DNA of 64,000 nucleotides from Periplaneta americana (taxonomy: Eukaryota; Arthropoda; Insecta; Blattodea; Blattidae), in contig NC_091118.1 of assembly GCF_040183065.1 (NCBI RefSeq), positions 212,343,029-212,407,028 of the forward strand. Direction: 5' to 3'. This document shows, one piece after another, positions 24,883 through 35,200 of the stretch. Made by a program: the position numbers and the translations under genes. Numbering within the stretch: position 1 is the first letter of the stretch; the number at the start of each line of letters is the position of its first letter. The notes under the pieces were generated by a model. That model saw only the letters and a program-made list of their open reading frames with translations. It was not told the DNA's origin and searched no databases.

Positions 24883-24974
<92 letters not shown>
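24883..24974. repeat. (TTAC)23 tetranucleotide array
   Basis: Twenty-three uninterrupted TTAC units directly abut the LINE 3' end (ACTGGCTTTTAAGGAACC). The array is the expanded (GTAA)n tail of that LINE. Confidence 0.95.
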
Positions 24975-24975
<1 letters not shown>

Positions 24976-25875
24976 GGCTTTTAAGGAACCTGGAGGTTCA
25001 TTGCCTCCCTCACATAAGCCCGTCATTGATCCCTATCCTGAGCAAGATTAATCCAGTCTCTATCATCATATCCCACCTCCCTCAAATCCATTTTAATATT
25101 ATCTTCCCATCTACGTCTCGCTCTCCCCAAAGGTCTTTTCCCCTCTGGCCTCCCAACTATATGCATTTCTGGATTCGCCCATGCCTGCTACATGCCCTGC
25201 CCATCTCAAACGTCTGGATTTAATGTTCCTAATTATGTCAGGTGAAGGATACAATTCGTGCAGCTCTGCGTTGTGTAACTTTCTCCATTCTCCTGTAACT
25301 TCATCCCTTTTAGCCCCAAATATTTTCCTAAGAACCTTATTCTCAAAAACCCTCAATCTCTGTTCCTCTCTCAAAGTGAGAGTCCAAGTTTCACAACCAT
25401 ACAGAACAACCTGTAATATAACTGTTTTATAAATTCTAACTTTCAGATTTTTTGACAGCAGACTAGATGACAAAAGCTTCTCAACCGAATAACAACAGGC
25501 ATTTCCCATATTTATTCTGTGTTTAATTTCCTCCCGAGTATCATTTATATTTGTTACTGTTGCTCCAAGAGATTTGAATTTTTCCACCTCTTCGAAGTAT
25601 AAATCTCCAACTTTTATAGTTCCATTTCGTACAATATTCTGGTCACGAGACATAATCATATACTTAGTCTTTTCGGGATTTACTTCCAACCCTATCTCTT
25701 TACTTGCTTCCAGTAAAATTCCCGTGTTTTCCCTAATCGTTTGTGGATTTTCTCCTAACATATTCACGTCATCCGCAAAGACAAGCAGCTGATGTAACCC
25801 GTTCAATTGCAAACCCTCTGTGTTATCCTGTACTTTCCTAATGGCATATTCTAGAGCGAAGTTAGAAAGTAAAGA
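24883..25875 (-). pseudogene. RTE-like LINE (copy 7) with 92-bp (TTAC)23 tail
   Basis: The minus-strand copy reads from [14 protein letters not shown] through [12 protein letters not shown] (intact F-A-D-D) to the C-terminus. An 8-base deletion near 25157 shifts the frame in the VLVGRPEG region. The 3' tail is a perfect (TTAC)23 at 24883-24974. A probable duplication CCTGTTAC lies at 24879-24886 and 25876-25883. Confidence 0.88.
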
Positions 25876-26354
25876 CCTGTTACCTATTATAAATAAAAGC
25901 ATTGTGTTAATCAATTTATTTTGCGTGCTAATCCTACGTATAGTCTACAGTATATCAACCATCAGCATTAAATTATTTAGTACGCTACCTAATCTAAACT
26001 TGATCCTAAAAAATGGGTGTGGCTGTATCGGGGGAACAGCCGTGGATTTTACGTGAATACGTATCGAGACGAGATATTTCGTTTCGTACCAAAATCAGGG
26101 CGCAGCACATCGGAGTGCGAAGATATAGGCCTACTGCCCGGAAATTTTCTAACTTTACCAAAATGACCGCGGCCTTGTTTGCATCGTAGTAGTATACCCG
26201 ACCGAACGAGACACATTTACTCGTATTTCAATCGGTCTGTTATTAGTTGCGAAGTTATGTTGTCGGAATGGATCACCCTGCAAACGTAACATCGTTATAT
26301 ACAGTAGAACCCCGATTGTCCGTCACTCTATTAACCGATTGATGGATTACCCGA

Positions 26355-26356
<2 letters not shown>

Positions 26357-26432
<76 letters not shown>
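26357..26432. repeat. (TC)n(TA)n microsatellite
   Basis: CT dinucleotides then about 22 TA units, inside the left part of the pogo-like element. Confidence 0.9.
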
Positions 26433-26438
<6 letters not shown>

Positions 26439-26722
26439 TTTGTTACAGAAATATATCACTTAGGTACTGCACATGAGTGTTATTTACTATTACACAGTAT
26501 GGTCTACTGTTCGAGTTGTACTTTATATACCCTATAACTTATATATGAATTATTTTTCACGGGTATGAAAAGAAATCGTGTTGTGCTAAGTATCATCAAT
26601 TCTTTGGGGAAGGAGAAACTATGGTTCATCTCGCATCAGAATACGAGAGTTACAACTGTGTGTAATTTAATATAAATTAAGGATAAGTGTATAAAGTATG
26701 TAAGTCCACAGTCTACTATATA

Positions 26723-27448
26723 CAGGGTGTTTCAAAAATACGGGGCATAATTTCAGGTATGTATTTCCCACATGTAGACAATCAAAATAGTTCATTACAA
26801 CATGTGTCCGAAAATGCTTTATTTCCGAGTTATGGCCTTCACAACATTAAAATTCACCGGAACGTTTTTCTTTCCGCAGGTCTTTGCCGTCAAAGGATAT
26901 ATTAAGAGGGCACTCTGACAGTTCATTCTGAAGCGATAGAAGGAGTCATGTTCACAGCCTCCAGAATCTCCTCTTGTACTTCTGGAGTTGTAGATCTTGG
27001 TCGTCTCCTTCCCAAACCAGGAGAGTTAAATTTTCCATACTCGCACAGACGGTAATGGAGACGTACAAATGTCTTCTGATGTGGACATTGTCGCTGTGGG
27101 TACCTCTCCTGGTACAAACGACGAGCCAGCGCAGCATTGCCGTCCGCCTTACCGTACATGAAGTGTATCTCTGCCAGCTCTTGATTTGAATACATGTCGC
27201 AAAGTCTAACGCCTACACAACACTGAATGTAACCTTCGCCTCGGAATGAATTGTCAGAGTGCCCTCTTAATGTCTCCTTTGAGGCAACGACCTGCGGAAA
27301 GAAAAAACGTTCCGGCGAATTTCAATGTTGTGAAGGCCATAACTCGGAAATAAAGCATTTCAGGAAACATGTTGTAATGAACTATTTTGATTGTCTACAT
27401 GTGGGAAATACATACCTGAAATTATGCCCCGTATTTTTAAACACCCTG
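26723..27448 (-). mobile_element. IS630-type deletion derivative with 215-bp terminal inverted repeats
   Basis: Ends CAGGGTGTTTC...ACACCCTG, flanked by TA. The inverted repeats run 26723-26937 and 27234-27448 and are nearly identical. Between them is a 90-codon minus-strand frame (26923-27195). It starts MYSNQELAEIHFMYGKADGN and holds RPRSTTPEVQEEILEAV, the DUF4817 helix-turn-helix start of a transposase. The catalytic part is gone. Confidence 0.85.
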
Positions 27449-27664
27449 TATAGTCGCGAAGCTTGAGGTGATTTTTTGCAAATCTCGTGATAAAGCGCTC
27501 CAAGCGGTTAGCAACTAGAAACAATAGACTGTCCAAGGTCGACTTTGGATTGTGTCGTATTTCCGTCGAGTGCTAGCTCGTTGCGTATTTCACATTGATG
27601 CTTGTGAAATGTTCGTTATTGGTTGTAATGAAAATGTTAATGGCTAAAATTCAATAATTGGAAT

Positions 27665-27930
27665 AATAATATTTTACTAGACACGTAGAAAAATTAAGTT
27701 TGTTTTAATGAAATTTATTGATCACGTTTTATTTTCAATTCTGGTGGGATTATTATTGCTTAGACCTACTTTTTTTTTCAAAGGATATGTTTTTAATTAT
27801 AGCTGTTAATTTTGTTGTTATTTTTATTTGTTACTTTACTAGAGACGTAGAAAAAGTCTGTTACAATAAAATGTATTGATCACGTTTTATTTCCAATTCT
27901 GGTGTGATTATTATTGCTTGACCTCATCCC
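27665..27930. repeat. Direct duplication of about 97 bp
   Basis: 27665-27765 and 27838-27930 both read TTTACTAGA(C/G)ACGTAGAAAA...TTGATCACGTTTTATTT...ATTATTATTGCTT. Origin unknown. Confidence 0.75.
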
Positions 27931-28671
27931 ACTTTGTTAACCACATAAGCCTACAAGTACCGGTACACGTAAGTTACTCCATTAATTCATATTTCCATTA
28001 TTATTGTTGTAAAGGGAAATGCAAATTAATATTTATTGGTTTCATAGTTAATTATCGCTATAATCTTGAATGAGTGAAGCGATTATAGTAAATTTCAGTT
28101 CGTTTCGCACAAACAAAAATAATATTAATCTATTTCTTGCAGGTATCTTCGAGTTTATGGTGGAATTTAATATACTTCATTAAAATAATAAATTAACTTT
28201 ATGCATTTAATATTTCAATAATGGAAGGAAGGTGTTAATATTTCCAAAAGAACACGACAACGAAAGTGTAACATATTTTGTCGTCTGCTAGGAGAGAGAT
28301 CTGCGATGATGAGGCGATAGTAGCGATCCTAGTGGTGGGCAACTACCCATGTTTGCATTTTTACTACATATTGAGCTTCGCGACTGTATATAGTAGACTG
28401 TGGTAAGTCTTCAACACGAGACCTCTACTATTCCTATCTTTCCACATAAAGCCATTTACAATGAATTTCCTTGTCCCTTAAAAACTCGTTGACAACCTGA
28501 CTTAAATTAGTGAACTTCTGATCCTCTACCTAGCGTGTTACATACAAGATCATGGAGGAAAATACGAAAGTGTAAGACATTTTGAATCTTGTGTACACTA
28601 CTTTTAACACTTGACTATAATTAATTGATTAGCTAGAGGACTTACTCGTGTTAATTATGTAAGATTTGTGC

Positions 28672-28714
28672 GGCTTACAGCTGTTTCAGTGCTTCACGCA
28701 CCATCTTCAGAGCC
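28672..28714 (-). ncRNA. Hammerhead-like ribozyme motif (inverted copy)
   Basis: Reverse complement of the motif at 29207-29249, identical in the core (CTGAAGA, stem II, GAAA, ACAGCTGT). Confidence 0.5.
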
Positions 28715-28847
28715 TACTAGATCTCGGCGTCATCTCGAACTTTTCTGCCTGTTATGTGGGTGTGTTTGATTGTTGAAAGTTGTTGAAAAGTGGAGTCAAA
28801 TAGTGTGTGTGTACTGAAATTGATCTGTGTGTTGAGAATTTGATAAG

Positions 28848-29204
28848 TTCTACATAGGACAGACAGGCAGATCATTCCAAACACGCTACAAAGAACACAT
28901 TAAGGCAATAACCAGAGGACACAATAGATCTACATACGCCGATCACATAACCAATGCTACCCATACATACAATAACATAAATGCGGACATGGAAATCCTA
29001 CACATACAACCCAAAAACCAAAAACTCAGCACATTAGAACAATACGAAATATACAAACACACTAAAACACACCCCGATTAAATTCTCAACACACAGATCA
29101 ATTTCAGAACACACACATTATTTGACTCCACTCTTCAACACCTTTCAACAATCAAACACACCCACATAACAGGCAGAGAAGTTCGAGATGACGCCGATAT
29201 CTAG
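28848..29204 (+). pseudogene. GIY-YIG endonuclease C-terminal remnant of a Penelope-like element
   Basis: Reads [20 protein letters not shown], then TYADHITNATHTYNN and LEQYEIYKHTKTHPD. It is cut by a nonsense codon (TAA at about 29079, CAA in the sister copy at 38335), and a final stop is at 29202. FYIGQTGRSFxxRxxEHxxA is the typical Penelope GIY-YIG nuclease block. The preceding GxY half and the whole reverse transcriptase are missing. Confidence 0.8.
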
Positions 29205-29206
29205 TA

Positions 29207-29249
29207 GGCTCTGAAGATGGTGCGTGAAGCACTGAAACAGCTGTAAGCC
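29207..29249 (+). ncRNA. Hammerhead-like ribozyme motif of a Penelope-like element
   Basis: GGCT (29207-29210) pairs with AGCC (29246-29249) as stem I. The core is CTGAAGA (29211-29217); stem II is GGTGC/GCACT; then GAA and the palindromic stem III ACAGCTGT, with the predicted cut after A29245. There is one extra T before stem II compared with the textbook motif. Penelope-like elements are known to carry minimal hammerheads. Confidence 0.55.
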
Positions 29250-30062
29250 GCACAAATCTTACATAATTAACATAAGTAAGTCCGCTAGCTAATCAATTAA
29301 TTAAAGTGTAATAATTATTTATTAAATTTACGAAAATCTTTTATGGTACGGATTATCCGATTTTTTCGATTAACTGTTCAGCCTACCCCCTGATTACCAC
29401 GGATAATAGATTTAAAAGTCATGTTGAGTTGACGGATAATAGAGGTTCTACTGTACCCCACATATCGGTCTTATTTTAAAGACGAATTCACGTCAAAACG
29501 TTATGCAGTGTCACTGAAATCCAGGGTTCGAATTGACGGGAAGATGGGAGGAAATTTTATTGATTGTAAAAGCTTTTTCCTGACTCGTAATGTAGTAATT
29601 TATTCAAATAAAAGTACACACAGTGAAATACAATGAATCTAAAAAAAATACTGTTTATTATTTCTTCTCTGCCACAGATAAAAGATCCTTCTCTCAGCAT
29701 GCCTATACTCAAAGGAAAGCAAAATTCGCACCTAATATTTGTATCACAATTGAAGCTTTTATGTTATGCAATGATCCAGTATTTCGATTCCTCAACACGT
29801 CATGCCAATCAAGTTACAGTAACTATATTGAACACATACACACACGATGCTCTCTTGAAGTTCCCACTCTTCTCACAATTTAAGTGGCAAAATGTGGAAA
29901 ATAAAATCTGAATTTGAATAAAAATAAAGTAAGCGATTGTGGTGAATATTTTTCAACGCAGTGAATATTTTGACGAACACACGTTTAACAAATGGGAGCA
30001 GGAAAACGGGTTTGGTTTCTGACAATACCGAAGTAATCTGATTCGTTTTCGGATAATTTATA

Positions 30063-30805
30063 CAGAGTGATTCACGAGGATTTACCGTCACTTACGGAGC
30101 TTATTTTCGAAGACATTCTGAGCAAAAAAATGTCATATAAACGTGTGTCCTAATATCAAAATTTTCAGAGTTACACTAATTTGAAGTTGTTAGTGAAATA
30201 CCTTTCTCCTTTAGTTTTAAAGGTAGAAAAATATTGCAAATAGAGAATGAACTATTCAGAAGTATCATTTCTTTAATAGGCTAGTGTTCTGAAGTTAAAA
30301 ATGTGTTGCTAATTGCTTTGTACAGATTTTGTTTTTCAACTTTTAACTAAAAATTACATAATTCTTACGCACTTATCACAAAAATTGTTACAAATCATAC
30401 GACTTCAGGAACTTGATTCTTTACAGTTTAATTATGCATCCTAATGTACAGTCTTGAAGAATTTACAAGAGTGGCGTGATTTGTAACAATTGTTGTGATA
30501 AATGCATAAGAAAATGTAATTTTGTAGCTAAAAAAATCTGTACAAGCAGCTATGGAATTCACAATACATTTCTAGCTTCAGAATACTAGCTAATTAAAGA
30601 AATGATACTCCTGAATAGTTCATTCTTTATCTGTAATATTCTTTTACCCTTAAAACTCTAGAATAATGGTATTTTACTAACAACTACAAATTAGTGTAAC
30701 TATGAAAATATTGAGATTAGGACAAATGTTCATATGACATTTTTTGCTCATAATGTCTTCGGAAATAGCTCCGTAAGGGACGGTAAATCCTCGTGAATCA
30801 TCCTA
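30063..30805. mobile_element. Fold-back MITE, near-perfect palindrome of 743 bp
   Basis: Left end CAGAGTGATTCACGAGG and right end CCTCGTGAATCATCCTA are flanked by TA. The arms (about 30063-30425 and 30450-30805) are inverted copies almost to the centre (GTCTTGAAGAATTTACA). TIR style and TA duplication suggest a Tc1/mariner-class non-autonomous element. No coding capacity. Confidence 0.85.
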
Positions 30806-30889
30806 TATAATGTACCGGTACGAAAAAGATTTTTTTTTGTAAATCTCTAACGTGCACTTAATATCACAGATTAATTATTAATTAAAGGT

Positions 30890-31163
30890 ACTAAAAGTAA
30901 AGTCAACCCCATGACAGGCCAAATCGGCCCAGAAAGTGGCGAGAGGTTAAGACTCCCACTTTTACAGACAATCGACATTCAGTGGCAGTAGGGATGCCAG
31001 TCCTACGTACTCGCCGCCTTTACTCCAAGGGAAAGTCCCTGGTACTCATTTCTGTTAGAGACTGAGTAAACCGCAGGGCCACAGTGTGACTGAAAGTATT
31101 AGATCAATAGAAAAATCCATGACCCCATCGGGAATCGAATCCGCGACAATTCAATATTGCATC
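30890..31163 (-). mobile_element. tRNA-derived SINE, family D-like, diverged
   Basis: Minus strand: the T-arm is seen as CGGGAATCGAATCCGCGA (31128-31145) and the body as CGCCTTTACTCCAAGGGAAAG and ACTCATTTCTGTTAGAG, parallel in layout to family D at 54873-55181. No clean duplication found. Confidence 0.55.
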
Positions 31164-31407
31164 CAGGTATTCATATAGGATACACATGGCAAATATTTCT
31201 CCTCGCTAACATGGTCTACTGCGTAACATGTTTAACAACGCATAATTAACTTTTGCAATGCAAGAAAATAAAACAAATAATGGTATTGTAGTTAAGATTT
31301 TTGAAAACTTTGCTGCCACACCTCAGATCGTCTACCAAACTGCTCCTTTTTTTTTTAACCATATTACACAGGAAGGAATTTTTATACATCTGCAATATTT
31401 TAATGCA

Positions 31408-31408
<1 letters not shown>

Positions 31409-31456
<48 letters not shown>
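31409..31456. repeat. (AAT)n microsatellite
   Basis: About 16 AAT units; overlapping frames are artefacts. Confidence 0.9.
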
Positions 31457-31457
<1 letters not shown>

Positions 31458-32238
31458 TTCCAACTCGGCCACAGTTCATCTCGCAACCCTACTTCAGAAT
31501 GAACTGTGAGATGGACAGATGGTCTTTGCTGTTGCATATCAGTCCTTGAACATCTTTTTTATTGATTTGTAATTAATCTTAATACATACTGCACATACTT
31601 AACCTTTCATCCTGTTTTAAAATCCGTATCTACGAGAAAAAAAAATTAAATAACCCGGCGAGAGTAATCATGCCGGTAGATGGCAATAATGTATTCTCGA
31701 AACTCGATCCTAATACTGAATTCTCATTGGTTGATTGACTGGTAATTTTCCTTCGTTTGTTAAGTACGTTACATATATAAAAATAGTACAAATATGCAAT
31801 ATATAACGATGAAATTAATTTTAAAATAAAGTAATGATCATTAAATACTGATTACCACTCATAGGCAGGATGATTTCATTTATTATATTGGTTTGTAACA
31901 CAAATATTATTTGGCGCCAAAGACTTTCAAAAATCCAACCAATAGCGTAGAGGTTACGTACTACGACACATAACCTCACTCCGCCAGCTGAAAGGAAAGT
32001 GTGATAATGACAACGAGAAAATGAAAGCTCAGATTTGAGGAGACGCTGAAGCAGTTAGTGTGCCTTCAGAGCGCGGTGTGTTTGAGTGCGTTGTGTGTGG
32101 ATGTGTTGTGCGAATCTGTGGTGTCCAAAGTCGAAACAGCAAGACAAGTGCAAGCAGTAGCTATACTATTTATACAAATCGCGTGTATTTATTGAGGTTA
32201 TCTGTGTGAAAGACGTCTAGTCTACCCAATACACAAAC

Positions 32239-32290
32239 ATGTATTCTATAACTACTAGATGGAGTGTCATTTCTGCATTAGTACTTATTG
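32239..32290 (+). CDS. Exon 1: signal peptide of the 27 kDa-type glycoprotein
   Basis: Seventeen codons plus one base, from the ATG at 32239 to a GTAAGC donor at 32291. It encodes a short basic/polar start followed by the hydrophobic run VISALVLI. The split glycine codon is completed by exon 2. Together the two exons form a standard signal peptide. Exon 2 alone would start at an internal Met and lack one, which supports this distant exon as the true start. About 200 bases upstream (32040-32238) read as a plausible 5' leader, but the transcription start cannot be fixed. Confidence 0.72.
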
Positions 32291-35200
32291 GTAAGCTGCA
32301 TTCAATCACTCTGTTGAAATGGAAAAAAACTCAATTTATCATATTTTACTTAATACATCATCATCATTTCATTGCATTAAGAACTTGACAGGTACTTGTG
32401 TATTTATGTGGTGTATAAAAAAAGAGGTAGTCCTCCCGAATATTATTATTTATATAGATATTCATGTTCAACTTCGTGTCATATTTGAGTTGTATAAAAG
32501 TCAGCTGATCGATATGTAGCCCCATGTGTCTTGTCGAGTCGTTCGTCCTGATTGTATATTGGATGACTAGTGTTTTCATGTGAAAATAAAACTTTTTTCT
32601 CCCGTAATGCGTTAATTGCAACTTTCACTCTCGTACTGAACATGGAGAAAGTACTGGGATTGACACATTCTACGCTCGAATGTAATAGGTTTACACTTTA
32701 CATGCTCAAAAATATCCTAAAAACATTTAGGCCTATATTAGGCCTGATTAATAATAAATAATTATTAATTGCTATATTTTCGGTATATGTAACTTCTTCA
32801 AGTGATAATTTAAATTTCAGAATATAGTCTTCGTAAACACCACGAACACAAAATTACCGGTACCTAATTCTTGCAGAAAAAATCGTTTAAGTTAGCTTTT
32901 CGGATAAATTTCAGAACACGGATTCCTTCCTTTCTCTCTTCAAAATTCCAATCTTGTGCACCAAACTAAATTATTGGCACAGAAAAGTGCCTTTTCGTAA
33001 GCATGATGATGTGCATTCGACAAACGCAGACAAATTGCTCTTTTTAGTATTCTAAGATATAATTGTCAGTGAGGAAGGAATCCGTATACTGAAATGTTTC
33101 CTTAGATGAAACTTTGTACAGATATTATTTGTATTCGTAAGGAACGATTTGTATGCAGCATGAAAACTGTACAAATATGCAGGTTTCTAGTTTGAGTAGT
33201 TCAGAAAATTGAAATTTCACCTCTGTCTGTACATTATTCAGAAACGAACATAACTTCGTGTTATTTTGATTGTGTGTCAAACGTTGAGAGATTGACAGTG
33301 GAAACAGAAGGTGAAATCATAGCACAGAAAAGCAGGGTGTGTTGTACAGATATTGTATAATATCTCTGCCATGAGTGACCATTGAGTTTGAAGTGGCTTT
33401 TGTTGATCGTGGGCATCAGAGTACTAAAAAGCAAAACAAAAGATATTGGTTGCCTTCATTGCAATGCTCTGGTCACTCCTTGCTTCAGTGTAAGGTCAGA
33501 GTTTGGACATAATTTTTATGTCAGATTAGTACAATATTTTGCTCTCTCTCTCTCTCTCTCTCACCGCAAACTATGACGTTGCACAGAGGCAGAGATATAA
33601 CGAAAGATCCATACAGTATTACTCATAGCATGTATTCATACAAACACAAATCTCTTACAATATTGTTGAGCAGTACTGTACTTGTAACCTTCGTATTTCT
33701 TGGAGGAGGTGTAGCTTGACTTTTTCCGTTGCTGGTTAAGATATGTAAAAAATGTCGTTTCGAAGGTTGGATTTACTTCTTCAGATGAGTGTTACTTTGT
33801 AAGTACTAATTGGGTTTGTTGGTTTCTTCTCCCCTCCTTGGTTATTTAACGACGCTGTATCAACTCTGTTGTTTAGTGTTGATGAGATTGGTGATAGCGA
33901 AATGGTATTTGACGAGATGAGGCAGAGGATTCGCCATAGATTACCTGACATTCGTCTTACGGTTGGGAAAAACCTCGGAAAAAATCCAACCAGGTAATAA
34001 GCCCAAGCAGGAATCGAACCCGCGCCCGAGCGCAATTCTGGATCGGCAGGTAAGTGCCTTAGCCGACTGAGCTACGCCAGTGGCTAATTGGGTTTGTTAA
34101 ATAGCAGAAAAGGATCAGTTACATAATTTATCCATTTATTACGACCGAAGTGAGTAAATACTCTTCTCACCTTTTAGTCACCTAGGCCTAAATATGAAGA
34201 AGGTAGATCCAACCTTCAAATGTTGTAAGTTTTTGTATATTTGATCAGCAGTGAAAGAACTAAACTACATCCTCTGAATAATTCATCATTGCTTTCTACC
34301 TCGTTTAGAATAATTATTATATAGCCTATCTGCTGTACTATTTGTCCAATGACAATACATTACATAACACCAGATTCTGGGTAGTAAATGCAGAAACGAA
34401 GTTGCAATAAATTTGCAAACAAGGTCCAAGTGATGAACCTTGAGACATGTTCTCAATACCAAATTGATTTATTAGTAAAAATGTTGTAAGAATTCAATCT
34501 CAGTTCATTTAAAAACGCCATTTGAATAAGTGGTCACTGAATGTACCGATTCCCCCACTATGTCGGCCAAATTATATTTAATTATTCTTAAGTGCCCTGT
34601 TATTTCAACTTATCCTCTAGTAGGTATTGAGAGTACCGGTAGGCCTACTTTTAGTATTGATGAATTTTTTGTACTTTCTGCTAAGTAGAGGTGTAGAATT
34701 GTACAGCCAAGTACCTAAAGCCAACGCCTGGATTTTTAATAAGTCTGGACTATCTACATCTGAATGGGTAACCTGCCTCAAAATGAACGCCAATTTAGCA
34801 GCAGTTAGAGGAGTACCTGGTCGCTCTTTGGATGGATCCCAGTGCAGACATGGTTGCCCGGAGACTGAAACCCTTTCCCACGTCCTAGGTCAGTGTAACA
34901 GAGGTTTACTCCTCCGAAATGCCAGACACCATCATGTTCGATCCTTAATTGCAACTGCTTTAAGAAAAAAGTCTTGGATAGTAGAAGAGGAAGTTTTTTG
35001 CCTTGCTACTAATGGCTCCTCTAGACGTATTGACATCATAGCGTATTCCCAGACTACCAAGAAAGGATATATAATTGATCCTACCATAAGGATTGAAACG
35101 GGGAGTAGCCAGCCGGAGGATGTCAATAAAGAAAAGATCAACATTTATCTGCCAACAGTTGATTACTTCAAAGCAAAATACCAGCTTGAAAACATTGAGG

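Larger units (their letters stand above)
28589..29310 (+). mobile_element. Penelope-like element fragment with inverted terminal copies
   Basis: 28589-28840 is an inverted copy of 29080-29310. Both carry the hammerhead-like motif and the tail CTTAC...TAATTAAC...AATCAATTAATTA. The unique middle encodes a GIY-YIG endonuclease remnant. An inverted partial copy upstream of a direct copy is a known feature of Penelope-type insertions. Confidence 0.8.
26302..29453. mobile_element. Pogo-like DNA transposon remnant with nested elements
   Basis: Left end CAGTAGAACCCCGATTGTCCG and right end the reverse complement of CAGTAGAACCTCTATTATCCG, each next to TA. The inner parts also match (ATTAACC/GGATAA blocks). 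This TIR type is that of pogo/Tigger elements. No transposase is recognisable between the ends. The interior holds an IS630-type MITE (26723-27448) and a Penelope-like fragment (28589-29310). Confidence 0.65.
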
